Shown here piece after piece: positions 36,971 to 48,071 of a stretch of DNA of 64,000 nt (positions within the stretch are counted from its first letter, which is position 1; every line of letters begins with the position of its first letter). Under the pieces are notes generated by a model. It searched no databases and had not been told where the DNA came from. It saw only the letters and a program-made list of their open reading frames with translations. This stretch comes from Tigriopus japonicus (lineage: Eukaryota; Arthropoda; Copepoda; Harpacticoida; Harpacticidae): the NCBI GenBank assembly GCA_010645155.1, contig CM021312.1, forward strand, positions 197,321 to 261,320, given 5' to 3'. Position numbers and translations under genes: made by a program.

Positions 36971-39900
36971 ATACTCTGCATTCAGTGGCGGATGTAAAAT
37001 TGTTTAAACAAAATTTTAATTAAGAAAGACCAAAAGTTTGAGAAGAAATTTTTGGCGAGCAAGATCGAATCTCATCGATCAAATGAAAGAGATTGAGAAA
37101 AACCTTTGGGCTTGATGGGCTAATCACCTTGTAGAACATCTACCTGTGTGAAACCATTTACTGTACCATGCATTGAACATGGTAGGGTTTAAGTACTAGA
37201 GACTCGATCTGTTGACGACGACCACACCAAGATTGAATTGCATGAGTGAACAGAAGTTGCCAACACCTCACCAGATTTTGGACACGAGATGTTTGGTTGA
37301 AGATCCGATGGTATCAAAAGCTTTAGCTACTTTATTCGTTATAAAGGTTGTTCATGGTATTTGGCAATGAAACTCCGCTTAGAGATCACCTTGAACATGA
37401 AAAATCTCATCGCTTAGTTCCTACCTGGTTCAAAAGAATCCTTTTGATGCACTACACACTTCAATTTTCTACAATCAATGCTTCTCAAACCAGAGATTTT
37501 AACGACTTTTCGCCTTGTTTTGGCTCTTTTGAACCAAGTTACCCTCCTTCAACAAGTCTCAAAGTCTACTGCATGTAGACACGAGTGTGTGTAGAAAAAG
37601 GACCAGTTTGGTAGTAAATGTGAGAGGTAGGTATCTAAGCATAACTTACCGAACATAACCATTGGCAAGGTTAGCTAAAAGAGCGGAAACCCTCACTCCT
37701 TTTTTTGGCCAAACCACGTGAAGAAAACTGCCTGGGCAAATGCAACGTTAACAAGAGTGCTTCTATTGGCAACACTGACTTCATGCATTTGATGAGGATA
37801 GGTGCGAGAGCCTCTGGGTTAAGCGTAAGAGGAGCCTTGAGTGCGCGGGAGAGTAAAGGCAAATTCCAAACCGATCCCCACACTCCTCAGGAGGCAGATA
37901 AGATACATCTCGGAGGTGTACAACAACGTACTACCAGTCAGACTACTCAAATGGTGGACGCGTTGGTTGAAGAAAACCAGCTCTAAAAGCGCGGGAAGGC
38001 TTGGACAAAAACCAACTTCATCATGAGGCTGTGGTTGGTGTTGGCTTTTTTTGAAGCAATCCTTTCTTTCTTTGAGTGCATTGGGAAAAGAAAATGGTTG
38101 TTCGACGGCATGTTTTTCACCAGAGGGTCAATGTGAATATCATGGCCGTGAATGGTTTTTGGCAGAACGCTTGAATTGAGGGATGACTTCCTTGAGAAGC
38201 TTTGGCTTGGCATATGAATATTTGTTTGCTATTGGATGTGAGGAAACTAATGGGTGAGTGGTTTGAAGAGGCCGTGCCATTCATTATTATGATGAGGAGC
38301 TTTGCCAGTTGAGAAGCTTGTAACGGGGAATGAGTCGAATTTGCCAAGGTCAAAGACTTTCTGAACCCTTGAACGAGCCATACTTCAAAAGTAATGGTTG
38401 ATTAACAAGTCTAGTACCATCATCAATCATGAATTTCGGCCATGGTTATTTTAGATTTTTTGTGAAAATTTCCGATCTTTCAATTAAACTTGCTTGAAAT
38501 TTTTGGCGAAAGTCATCATCGTAGCAGGCGTTTTGAAATTAGTCTTTTGTGTTACCAAACCGGTCTAATTTCAAACAATATTAAGAATTTGAATAAAAAC
38601 GCTGTTCATTTAAATGTTAAAAAGGGAAGTTCCGTCCGCCATATTTCATATTGCTACCGATTTCGTAAAGGGCATGTCAAAGTTTTTGGATAATGTTTGC
38701 TTTACATAACCATTTAGCCCCTTTAGATAGAAGTGAGCAAGTCGTATCATTCGTATAAACTCGTATAAATCGTTATAAAATCGTATAAACTTGAATAAAA
38801 GTTCATAAATTGCAGCAAATGTCAATATTTGGAGCCATTCCAAAAGTTTTATGTTAGTTAAAAAAAGTTCGGGCAAAATGGGTCGAATATTAAGAGGTAA
38901 TCATGTGGAAGACCAAAGCAACGCCAGTTTTTGACAGAAATTATAACCGGGTTTGGTCGTTTAATAAGTTTATTGTCCCGAGTCTTAAATCCGGGTGTTT
39001 TAGGTGACATCTCAAATTGTTCCCTCTCTATCTTGAAATTACATCCATACTAGGGAAGATCACTAGATACAAGATAACCCTAGGACTACTATTATTTTAT
39101 TATTAGACAATTAGATTATTTAGACAATGCTAAAGAAAAAGAATTCGATACGGAATGTTTAGTTGAGCTAGATGATCGCATAAATAGCAGACGTATACAC
39201 AAGGAGAAATTGTGCTTGTGACACGATTGTCGGGATCAAGTTCTTAGATTTATCCCCATTATGTCGTTATTGACTAAGTTTGAAATTTGATTTACTTCTA
39301 AAATAATTTATTATCTGTTTCTTGGACAGCTGAATAACTGCTTAATCGGAAACTTCTAGATTCTTTGTTGATAGAAGGAAATAAAAAAGTCGTCAAATAT
39401 AAAGATGATTTGCGCGTGTAAAATTTGCTAGCACTGGTTCTGTGAAAAAAGCAAGTTTTTATGTACAAAAATTGAGAAAAAAGTCGGAAAAATAGGGGAA
39501 AAAACCATCCACGAGTCTTTTTATTCATAGAGGAAAATCATGTTTTGCCTTGATGGGATCAATGGGACATTTTTTTTGATAGGCTTATCTTTCTTACCAA
39601 CCCTGTTCTTTGTCCACACAGTTCGTTAAAAAGTTTTTCAAGTTAAGGAGTCAAAAGTCAACATGACCGCATAATTCCATCTTTAGCATCATCTTAGAGC
39701 TAATTTCAGCCTCTGATCACTTTTGAAGACACTGAAATTCGTCGACCGGATGTAATTATAGAAATGTTGTCTTTAATTTTAATTTTTATCGGTCAAATTT
39801 TCCGGTCACACATTTGTCAACCCAACTAATAAGAAAAAGAGTAATCAGGGTTGCTCTCCATCACTATTCTAAATACAGAGTGAAGTAAGATCCTCACAAC

Positions 39901-40608
39901 TTGTATTTATTCTGAAGAGCAAATATGGGCGGAGCTCATTTGCGAGAGACAATCTGGGAGCGATAACACTCTGTGTAGCTAAACGAGTTCTTCTAAGAGG
40001 CACAAAATTATCATTACTTGAAAAACGAACACGAGATATTTGGAGGGTTCTCAAAGTCAGTCACTCCCCTAAGGCACAACGTAAGTAGTGTTGTTTGGAA
40101 GGTGGGTAATTGATTCTTTTCCAGTTATTGCGGATCCAAACCCTGAAGTTGTTTGTTCTGGTAACTGAATGTGTGTCAATTAACAAGTTACCGCTGAAAT
40201 AGTCATCGAGATGGAAGGAAGCTTCATTTTTTCTGGCCAGTTGGTTCCCTTCACAATGTGTTGGAATGAATAAAATTTTGTTTGGTTTTAAACTTAGGCT
40301 TGTGTTGAACATCAATGGGAAATCCTACCAACATTTTAAAAAGCTAAGCATGAAGCTCAAAACTCGCCGAGTCTTTATGTAGAATATTCTTGCTCCTATT
40401 TAGTTAAAAAATATTGAACATATAATACGGTCAATTTTAAGGCAATAACCAGTGCAAAAAGAACAGTTTGGATTTTCGACGTGAGCCTAGTTTTCCGGGC
40501 GAGCGCTGATCTCCTAAGAACAATCCTAAGAAACTAATCCTTCAGGCGTTGGTTTTCAATCAGATGTAAAAATCATACCTTTCTTATCACTCAAGAACTC
40601 AAGAAAAG
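36971..40608. other. Intergenic, nothing recognised
   Basis: No supported gene. Opposing open frames around 37.7-38.3 kb are mutual shadows without family similarity. Confidence 0.5.
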
Positions 40609-41287
40609 AAGTCGCAAATTTTGAAAAACGGAAAACTGAAATTTCGGCGCGCGATAAAAAGGTAACATAAAAAGGTTACCGTAAGACGGTCACGGTAAAA
40701 AGGTCACAGACCCACGCATCTCCGGAAGTAGCCAAGGGGATGAACCCACGGACCCTGGTATCTTCCTTGATTGAAAATTGTCCCATGGGACCCTACGATT
40801 TACCGGTTGGAACATAATTATGCTAGGGCAAAGGTCCCATAAGTTAAAAGAAAGGCATTCCCAACATTGTTTAAGGAAACTGTTCCAACCCACACTGAAT
40901 CCGGCGGACCATGAAGGAGGGTGTTCCCTCACCCTTTTAAAGGCTTAATGTATATTAAGCCTTTACACCCTTCTAGAGCCAAAACTACGCCCTTCTTACG
41001 AGATCTGCCCATGGGCTTCTGAGAAATTCCAGTTGGAACACAATATCCACAGAAGTGATTTTTCACCGTGATCTTTCTACCGTGACCTTTTTAGCTATAA
41101 TCTAGATTTCAGATGTTTTTGGAACAAAAATAAATTCGATTTTGTCATCAAACTTCATCTTTTACAGCGCATGCCTACTTTCGGTTTCGGTAGGTATAAC
41201 CGAAACTAAAGCACTTAAATAACATTTTTATTATAGTGCTCTAATCGATAACAAAACCAAAATTTTGGCCGAAAGCGCTTCACTATT
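40609..41287. mobile_element. Partial hAT-like MITE split by a nested insertion
   Basis: The left part (AAGTCGCAAATTTTGAAAAA, ending at 40645) and the right part (from about 41106 on, containing the TTTCGGTTTCGGTAGG block and ending GCCGAAAGCGC) are collinear with the intact element at 31728-32053. They are separated by about 460 bp of unrelated sequence. The right terminus lacks the final GGTCCAT block. Confidence 0.7.
40646..41105. mobile_element. Nested 460-bp insertion with AAAAAGGTCACGG subterminal repeats
   Basis: Inserted into the hAT-like copy with ATTTC on both sides (40641-40645 and 41106-41110), a likely 5-bp target duplication. The left end has repeated TAAAAAGGTAAC/GGTCACGGTAAAAAGG units and the right end has their inverted forms (ACCGTGACCTTTTTAG). 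An internal perfect hairpin (AAAGGCTTAAT, loop, ATTAAGCCTTT) lies near 40940-40965. I do not recognise the superfamily. Confidence 0.6.
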
Positions 41288-41578
41288 CCCTATGCACTCT
41301 AAAGTTCATATGTTCAGATTCACCTGCATTGAAAGCTTTTCAAAATTAGCCTAGGTTTGTTTGTCTTTTAGAAGTGTTGAAACATATTCGACGAGATCTC
41401 GTTTCGAAAAAAAGCATGAACTGATCAAGGATGGGTTTATTTTCCTTTAAAAATGACAAAACCACAATACATACTATGTTATCGGCGTTTGTTGGCAGGG
41501 TACATGGATCTAGAAAAAAATAACTCTATTTAAATGGTGGATTCATTATGAGTAGATGCATGGATTTAACAATAATAT

Positions 41579-41644
41579 CAGATACTATCTAGAATAATCA
41601 TTTCATCCTTGGTAAGGTCATTTGTCCCTATCAGTTTACATCAC
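41579..41644 (+). repeat. TCAGATACTATCTAGA dispersed repeat, copy 1
   Basis: One of five 60-75 bp copies between 41.5 and 45.5 kb, all on the plus strand. Two subtypes exist. This one has TAGAATAATCA and ends with GTCCCTATCAGTTTACATCAC. I do not know what the repeat is; it has no inverted ends and no coding potential. Confidence 0.8.
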
Positions 41645-41812
41645 CTCTAAATATGCAATACAAAAAATACTTTTAACCAACAATTCCTACCTGATCAAAC
41701 AGGAGTGAAATATTTCAGATGTGGGGGACAGGAAGGCTCCATCTGGAATTTAAAAAAGAGCTTTGAAATCTTCTGAAAATCATATTTCAGGATTGATAGT
41801 ATTACTGAATAA

Positions 41813-41884
41813 TCAGATACTATCTAGAATAATCATTGTTATCCTTTTTGATGAAGGTCATTTGTCCCTATCAGTTTACATCAT
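41813..41884 (+). repeat. TCAGATACTATCTAGA dispersed repeat, copy 2
   Basis: Same subtype as copy 1, with a few extra bases in the middle. Confidence 0.8.
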
Positions 41885-42042
41885 CTATATTCTAAAGGAA
41901 GCAATCACTCAACTATATCTTACCTTTTAAGAAAATGTCCGAATTGTCATCTCAATATGAATGGGATCTGAAAATGAGAACATGGACACTTACAATCTTG
42001 AGCATGTTAAGTAATATGTAAATTGATTTGTTTTGAGTGACT

Positions 42043-42104
42043 TCAGATACTATCTAGATAATAATCACATAAATTCATATGTCCCTATCTATGTTTTCAT
42101 CACT
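42043..42104 (+). repeat. TCAGATACTATCTAGA dispersed repeat, copy 3
   Basis: Second subtype: TAGATAATAATCACAT, then ATTCATATGTCCCTATC and TTTTCATCACT. It is closest to copy 5. Confidence 0.8.
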
Positions 42105-42668
42105 TAAGGAGCTTGATCTTAAACCCATTAGAACGCCTTTCACTTACTTTTTATTCTTGCTTTTTTTGGACGTTGGTCATAACGAAGTATCACAGCTGTT
42201 CTGTAAGAAAAAGAGTGTGATTTTTATAAGCCTGCTAATAACCATAAAAAAGTTGTTGTTTGTTCATTGTTTATCAGAGAGAGAGTTCAAGAGTAAAACA
42301 GGGTTTAATCATCTTGATCATTTTGGTCCTGTATATCATCATTGAAAAGAAAAAGTTTCTAAAGATATCAAATACCGTTTAAACTCACCTCAAAAGCCTC
42401 AATCCAATATCCGTTCACGAATCACTTGAAGATCTGAAACAGAGTTGAGTTCATAAATATATTCAAGTAATTATACTTTAAACAATAATGTTCAAAACTC
42501 ACCATAGAGAGCTGAATTGAGAACAACTCTTCAAGAGCGGAAATAACTACTCGTGAATGATTTCTCCACGTTTATATCAAGAACTGTATGTATGAAATTA
42601 TTTGGGCCTGCCTAGAGGAAATGTTTGGGCAGCTACAAAAAATGAAATTCTCAAATAATAGAGCAATT

Positions 42669-42725
42669 GTGGTTGTTGAAGTTGTTGAAGTAGTTGTAGT
42701 AATAGCAATAGTAGTAGTAGTAGCA
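42669..42725 (+). repeat. GTT/GTA-rich trinucleotide microsatellite
   Basis: An imperfect run of GTTGTTGAA and GTAGTAGTA units. It explains the valine-rich open frame that covers it. Confidence 0.8.
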
Positions 42726-42886
42726 GGTCAGGCCTCAAGGCCACTGCGTCAAATCGACATAAATATGGTTTGCGGGGTGGTTTTCGTGCTCCTTCATTAT
42801 GATGAGATTATCAACAATGGATTTGAGAGTCCGCTACTCTAGAAGCTAGCTCCGAGGCTTGGCCAGCTCTCATGGGTGTACAAGAA

Positions 42887-42904
42887 GACGACGACGACGA
42901 CGAC
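42887..42904 (+). repeat. (GAC)6 microsatellite
   Basis: Six perfect GAC units. Confidence 0.9.
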
Positions 42905-43758
42905 AAAGAGAAGGTTGTTGATGATCAGGATGGTGAGGGTTGGTGGTTAGTTTTTGTTCATTTTCTTCGGGTCGCTTTGGATGTTGGATGGTCAAGAAGA
43001 AGAGGAGACAATCTTGATGAGGCTTGAAGTTATATTTACTAGGAGTTATTAGTTAACTTCACGTGGATCTTTTCTTCGAAAGTTCGTTCCCTTGGAGAGG
43101 GTTTGCAAAGAGGAGTGGAAAGAATATCAAACGGGGGCGTTCCCAAGATCAGCTTGCAATCCAAAGGGCACTAAGGGTAAATCAAACACAAACAGCTATT
43201 TTCAACCCGTCTGACAAGAGCATTTCAGTTGCAGCTGGCACGACAGACAGGCCAAATTCAACAGTGGAAGAGCAGGCGGGAAATCAGGTAGGTGATTGAT
43301 TTTGCGTTGAATCTGAAGAACAAGAGGAAAAACGAACGAACTTTTTTGACGGGGATGAACGAAGACGAGATTGGGGTCGCATCGCAGGGAAAGGAGATGG
43401 CTTTCGAGATAGAATTCTTGACAATTCTGGAATTTCCATCTTCAAAAACAGAAGGTTGGATCATGCGTGGGCGACATCAGATTGGATGGCTTCATGGGGT
43501 TGTCAGATCCGGATTATAGCGACGACGGTGGAGATGATGGTGTTGACTTCTCTCATCAAAAAAACTTTCTTTTGAGATTGTGTGTGATTATCTTTTGTTG
43601 TCTGTGTCTAACCCAAGGAGGGGAAAGATTGCTCATCGTTCACGTTGGGTGCCTCCATACCGCGTCCCCCTCGGCCCTAAAATGGACGAAACAAAGCATC
43701 TTTACTGACCTCATTCTAAGCCTCAATGGTCTTCAAAAGGTAGCAATTGGAAGGCCAT
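42905..43758. other. Gene-free, mixed composition
   Basis: Overlapping plus-strand frames (43063-43299, 43292-43519) have no recognised similarity. One donor-like site (AATCAG then GTAGGT near 43288) exists, but no partner exon is evident. Confidence 0.4.
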
Positions 43759-43828
43759 CAGATACTATCTAGAATAATCAGTCCATCCTTTGTAAGGTGG
43801 TCATTTGTCCCTATCAGTTTACATCACT
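43759..43828 (+). repeat. TCAGATACTATCTAGA dispersed repeat, copy 4
   Basis: First subtype, ending CCCTATCAGTTTACATCAC. Confidence 0.8.
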
Positions 43829-44089
43829 TGAGCCTTCAAATTTTCACGACATGCGCAAGGAGATGGAAAATAAGTTATGTTTTCAACTAGCACCTTGTGT
43901 TTATTTAAACATAAATAGGCAATTCATCTTATCTTTTCAAAAAGGTGTTCGAAGTGAAAAAAAAATTCACAAATCAGCTGGCACAACTTTGATTTTTACA
44001 ACCGGTTATCATGAAACATAGGCCACTGAATTTCTTTGGAATGGGAGAATTGTGATAAAATATTTAATTTCCAGTAGGGACCATGAGAT

Positions 44090-44453
44090 GTCAAACTCAG
44101 GGTGGTGTGATGTTTTGCGGAGCCAAATGAAAATTGGACTCGCAACCTCAAACAACACGGTCGTAAAACGGCAGGCCGCATGTTGTCGCACCTAATTCAA
44201 AAGCGAGAGCACACCAAAATCAAATCAGATAAACCGGCCTCGAGTTTATACTTGTGACAACTTCTGTGTTTGAAACGCAGCAGATAGGGATAGTATATAC
44301 TCGACGAATGCTAATTCGACTTGATTTTGGTATCCTCTCGCTTTTGAATTAAGTGCGATAACATGCGGCCTGCCGTTTTACGACCATGTTGTTTGAGGTT
44401 GCGAGTCTAGTTTTCGTTTGGCTCCGCAAAACATCACACCACCCTGAGTTGAC
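44090..44453. mobile_element. 364-bp near-complete palindrome, CCTAATTC family copy 2
   Basis: The left arm from 44090 (GTCAAACTCAGGGTGG) is matched in reverse complement by the right arm ending at 44453, with roughly eight differences over the outer 120 bases. The similarity continues more weakly almost to the centre near 44271. Inside is the CCTAATTCAAAAGCGAGAG core also found at 12471-12630. No clear target-site duplication. It lies 336 bp downstream of the SERBP1-like stop codon. Confidence 0.85.
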
Positions 44454-44789
44454 CTTCCCAATGTTTGTGCAATGCATGTACTTACGTCAATTTTCAAGGA
44501 GATTGATTTACTTTTACTGGAAATCATATTAACACCTGTTACCATTCCACTCCAAACAAATTCAGTGCTTTTAATACACCTCTATAACAAGATACACAAG
44601 TTCTAATAAAACTTGTGATATAATAAACCTCTAATAAACGTGCATATTGTAACAATACTCGAGATAATAATTGCCGAAACATAACTTCTTTTTGTAATTC
44701 TTTCGCACTTTCTTCACGTTTGATTCGAGTAAAGTTGACAATAATCGGGAGAAATCACGCAAAAATTATGATAAGTCTTTTAATAAATC
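44454..44789. other. 3' flank of the SERBP1-like gene
   Basis: Should contain the 3' UTR of the minus-strand gene. I see no canonical AATAAA on that strand, only an ATTAAA variant very close to the stop (44779-44784). Confidence 0.4.
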
Positions 44790-47225
44790 TTATTCCAAGT
44801 TCGATGCATCAGCCATAAAGCGACTGACATACATCGCCATCATCCCTACATCTTTCCCACCCCTCAAACTCTTCAGCTCGTCACTCACCCGTCCGCGTCG
44901 GTCACTCTCGCCCAAGTGAGAAGGTCCACCCCTTGAGAGTCCTTCGCCGCCTTCTCCACCTCCGCGTCCGCCTCGTCGATCCCCTCCTTCGCCTCGGCCG
45001 CCACCTCGCCGGTCACCGCCGTCGAATCCGCCACCGCGTCCGCCTCGTCGATCGCCTCGGTCTCCTCCGAATCCACGGCCGCCGCCTCGACCGCCGCGAC
45101 GCTCGCCACGAGCACCTCCGGGTCCGCCTCGTCCTTGCTCAGTTGCGAAATTGACCTCGATATCCAACACTCGCCGTTGACGATTGACTCGTTGGGGGTA
45201 CAGCTCTTGGTCCTGATCATGGGTAAATGGGGATGTTGGTTAGATAAATGTTTTAGAGTTCAAGGTTGGAATGATTGGCGATAACAAAATAGATCTAAGC
45301 TGAGCAATTCGAATGCACAAGTTGGAGTTACAGTAGGGATTAACGATGGTTGATATTGAGATGACTCTCGGGTTTGAGAATAATACAGCTTGCACACCAT
45401 AACGTTCAAGTTGAAAATTGAACAGCTTAGATCTTTCAGATACTATCTAGATAATAATCACATGAAATCATATGTCCCTATCTGTATTTTCATCACTATT
45501 CATAGCCTTTATAGTCGGTCCATGATTGGTCAACAACTTACTTCTTCCTCTTCCTCATCGGCGGCCGTTTCCTTTTCCTTCTTGTACGCATAGGTCTTTT
45601 TCCATTGAGGGTCTTGCTCCGCACCTTCGCCGGCCTTCCTGAGATTGAACTTGGGGGTTCCCTTTTTGGCTTCCTGACTGGCTTTCCATTCGTCCAAGGT
45701 CATGGTTTTGGGTTCTTCTTCGTGCAAGCTTTGGTCTAAGGGGTGGGATTGATCGTCGCCAGATCGCTCGGGGGCATCGGGGTTGATTTCGTCGCTCGAA
45801 ACGTTCGTCTTGTCTTCGGCCGCTTTCATTTCATCCTCATAGGTGCCCCAGTTATGAGATCCGCCACCATCGCGCTTGTCCACGTGTTTCACTCCCCTGT
45901 GAGATGAACTGGAAGCGTTAAGATCCGAAATTCCAACCTCAACCAAGAACCTTCCCCCTAGTTCCTTTGAAGTGTACTCACGTTCGTTCATCGCCAGATT
46001 TCCGGTCAAAGTCGCGCTTGCCGCCGCGCCCGCCTCCACGTCCACCACCGGGGGCACCACCGCGCTCGCTCCTTTCGCCACGCTCACTTCGTTCACCGCC
46101 GAAACCGCCTCTTCCTCCGCGACCGCCGGGTCCACCTCGACCACCACGGCCTCGGCCGCGCCCGCCTTCGGTCACGGCTCCATCAAAGCCGCTTCGCCGT
46201 TCTCCGCCATCTTCGCGGTTATTGCGTCGGTTGTTTCGGTCATCGTTGTCCCGGGGTCCTTCTTGGGGCTTGCGCGCGTCAAACACGCGCTTGCCTTCGA
46301 AGCGACGGTTTTCCTTATCTAAAGCAAACGAAAACTTCAATTAAAACCTCGTCAACACTTCATTGTAACATGACATGATTGGGGCTAAAAACATTTGTCT
46401 TTAGTATCTGCAAGTTCATTGATGAAAAACTACGATCCAGACTTTCAACGTAATAGCTGGCTAGGTAATAGCGAAAAAGGAAGCCATATGTAAATAAAAT
46501 GGTTAAGTTGAACACCTGAACTAAAATGCACAATATGGGAGAAACTTAATTGAATATAGCCTTAATAAGTGCAAGGTAAGTTTTTTACAGCGTTGTACTA
46601 AAAACGCTAACACCTCAATATTTTACAGCAAGTCGTGAAACAAAAAACTAAATTCACCTCTACTTCGAATATTGCCTAAACATGATGGCTGGAACCTATC
46701 TTACTGATAATAAGATGAGTGAGTTTGTTAGTTCGGAAACTACGATGCTCAATACGATGGTGAAAGAGCATCAACTCTCGCCCGAACCCCGATCCCGTGG
46801 ATCCTTAACGGCCGAGGCGATCAGGACCAGAACGGCCCTCATCACGACCAGACCCACCGGATCTTACTCTGTCACGGGTGTAACACGCTAAGAACGACGA
46901 ATCGGATCCCCAGCGTTGACTAGCCCGTGACCATGACTTCTCCCCTCACCCTTTTTCTCTTCCGCTCACCTTCCTTCCGGTTCAGATTGGCATTGTTCTT
47001 CTGGTTGTTGCTGGCCACCTTCTTGGAATCCGAGGCGGCCTTATTTGCGGGCGCCTTTTGAGCGGCCGCCGCAGCCTCCGCCGTCTTCACGGCCGCCTGT
47101 TGGGCGTGTGAGACCTTCTTGGCCGCCAACGAGGCTTCCAACAGGGCCTCCTCGTTCTCTTCGCCCTCTTCGTCGAGAAAGAGGGCGTATCGGTTGTTGA
47201 TACCCACGCCGTAGCTACTCTCCAT
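44790..47225 (-). CDS. SERBP1/HABP4 (vig-type) RNA-binding protein, four coding exons
   Basis: Minus-strand exons: 47225-46970, 46318-45982, 45896-45542, 45212-44790; GT-AG introns with matching phases, 456 residues. The start MESSYGVGINNRYALFLDEE is followed by an Ala/Lys/Gln-rich coiled segment. Residues about 142-185 are a first RGG block. The family core spans about 195-310: TGVKHVDKRDGGGSHNWG, then EEEPKTMTLDEWKASQ and KFNLRKAGEGAEQDPQW. An acidic run (ADEEEEE) ends exon 3, and a second, longer RGG region fills about 343-425. The family (human SERBP1 and HABP4, fly vig and vig2) binds mRNA and ribosomes and is associated with inactive 80S ribosomes and small-RNA complexes. Arginine methylation of the RGG repeats is expected from the family. 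Intron 3 contains a dispersed-repeat copy. Opposite-strand frames over the RGG exons are compositional shadows. Confidence 0.92.
45436..45498 (+). repeat. TCAGATACTATCTAGA dispersed repeat, copy 5
   Basis: Second subtype, nearly matching copy 3. It lies inside intron 3 of the SERBP1-like gene, antisense to it. Confidence 0.8.
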
Positions 47226-47983
47226 GACGTAGGATGGATGGACGTGTTCCGCAAAGGACACACGGAGTCGAACACGCGGAGGATGGTCGAGATTGAGGCG
47301 GATTTCGAGATCGGACCTCAAGTAGAGCAAAACCACGATCCAACAAGAACGGAACAGCGCACTCACTCACTCGTTCACTCGCTCAATCAGCCACACACGG
47401 ACGGAGGCACGGTGAGGATTTGGGCACGAGTGATTGGTGAGGGGAGGCCGAGGGCCAAGGGGAAACGGGGGGCACGGATGAGGGTGATGGAGTCGGATTT
47501 GGCACTCTTGAGAAGGGAAGCGAGCACGAGGTAGTGTTACGTGAGGGCATGGAGACGGCGGAGGCTGGGCAGGCTGAGGGGAAAGTCTGGAGGTGAGGGC
47601 ATGGAGAAAGGGGAGAAAAAGCATGGGATGCATTAGAGCTTGGAAAAGTGAGTGAGGGTTGATTTTCTTTTGGAAATGTCATGGTGTCCGATTAGACAAA
47701 TTAAGTGTATAGAATTGACATTGCTGACACTTTTATGTCACTTCAAAGTGTTCAAAGAGTCTTATTGTGATAAGATATTTGACTTAAAAACCAAAACAAT
47801 GCTCGTTATGTTAGAAATCTAACTAACTCAAACACAAACTTCAACACACTTTTCATGTGTCATTTAGACCTTTTGAGAATGACTCATTAATGCACCAAAT
47901 ATCTATGTATAAATATGAAATTTTTACTTGAATCTATAAGATTTACAATGAATGTCTTTCCTTGCAATTGTAGTAAAAATCAA
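47226..47983. other. 5' flank of the SERBP1-like gene, GC-rich
   Basis: From the start codon to about 47640 the sequence is clearly more GC-rich than its surroundings, as expected for a housekeeping promoter and 5' UTR. The proline-rich minus-strand frame at 47367-47682 is a product of this composition. No TATA box seen. Confidence 0.4.
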
Positions 47984-48071
47984 GGCAAGCAGTTGTAGCG
48001 CAGGGGTTGAGCATTAACAAACAATCCCTAACAGTCCTGGTTCCATTCCTGGTTCCATTCCCTGGCTTGCC
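47984..48071 (+). repeat. tRNA-like element (SINE head or pseudo-tRNA), copy 1
   Basis: Begins GGCAAGC and ends GCTTGCC, which pair as a 7-bp acceptor stem. An A-box-like TAGCGCAGGGGTTGAGC is followed by a B-box region, where TGGTTCCATTCC is duplicated. The same architecture occurs on the other strand at 53798-53873. The duplication and lack of a clean anticodon arm argue for a tRNA-derived repeat rather than a working tRNA. Confidence 0.6.

Noticed and set aside
42588..42842. Valine-rich 84-codon frame
   Set aside because: Produced by the GTT/GTA trinucleotide repeat.
45967..46344. Long plus-strand proline/arginine-rich and serine/alanine-rich open frames
   Set aside because: They are antisense shadows of the RGG-coding exon 2 of the SERBP1-like gene, kept open by its GC-rich codon composition.
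47367..47682. Two proline/serine-rich minus-strand frames upstream of the SERBP1-like start
   Set aside because: Overlapping frames in a GC-rich promoter region with no domain and no conserved start. Best explained by composition.
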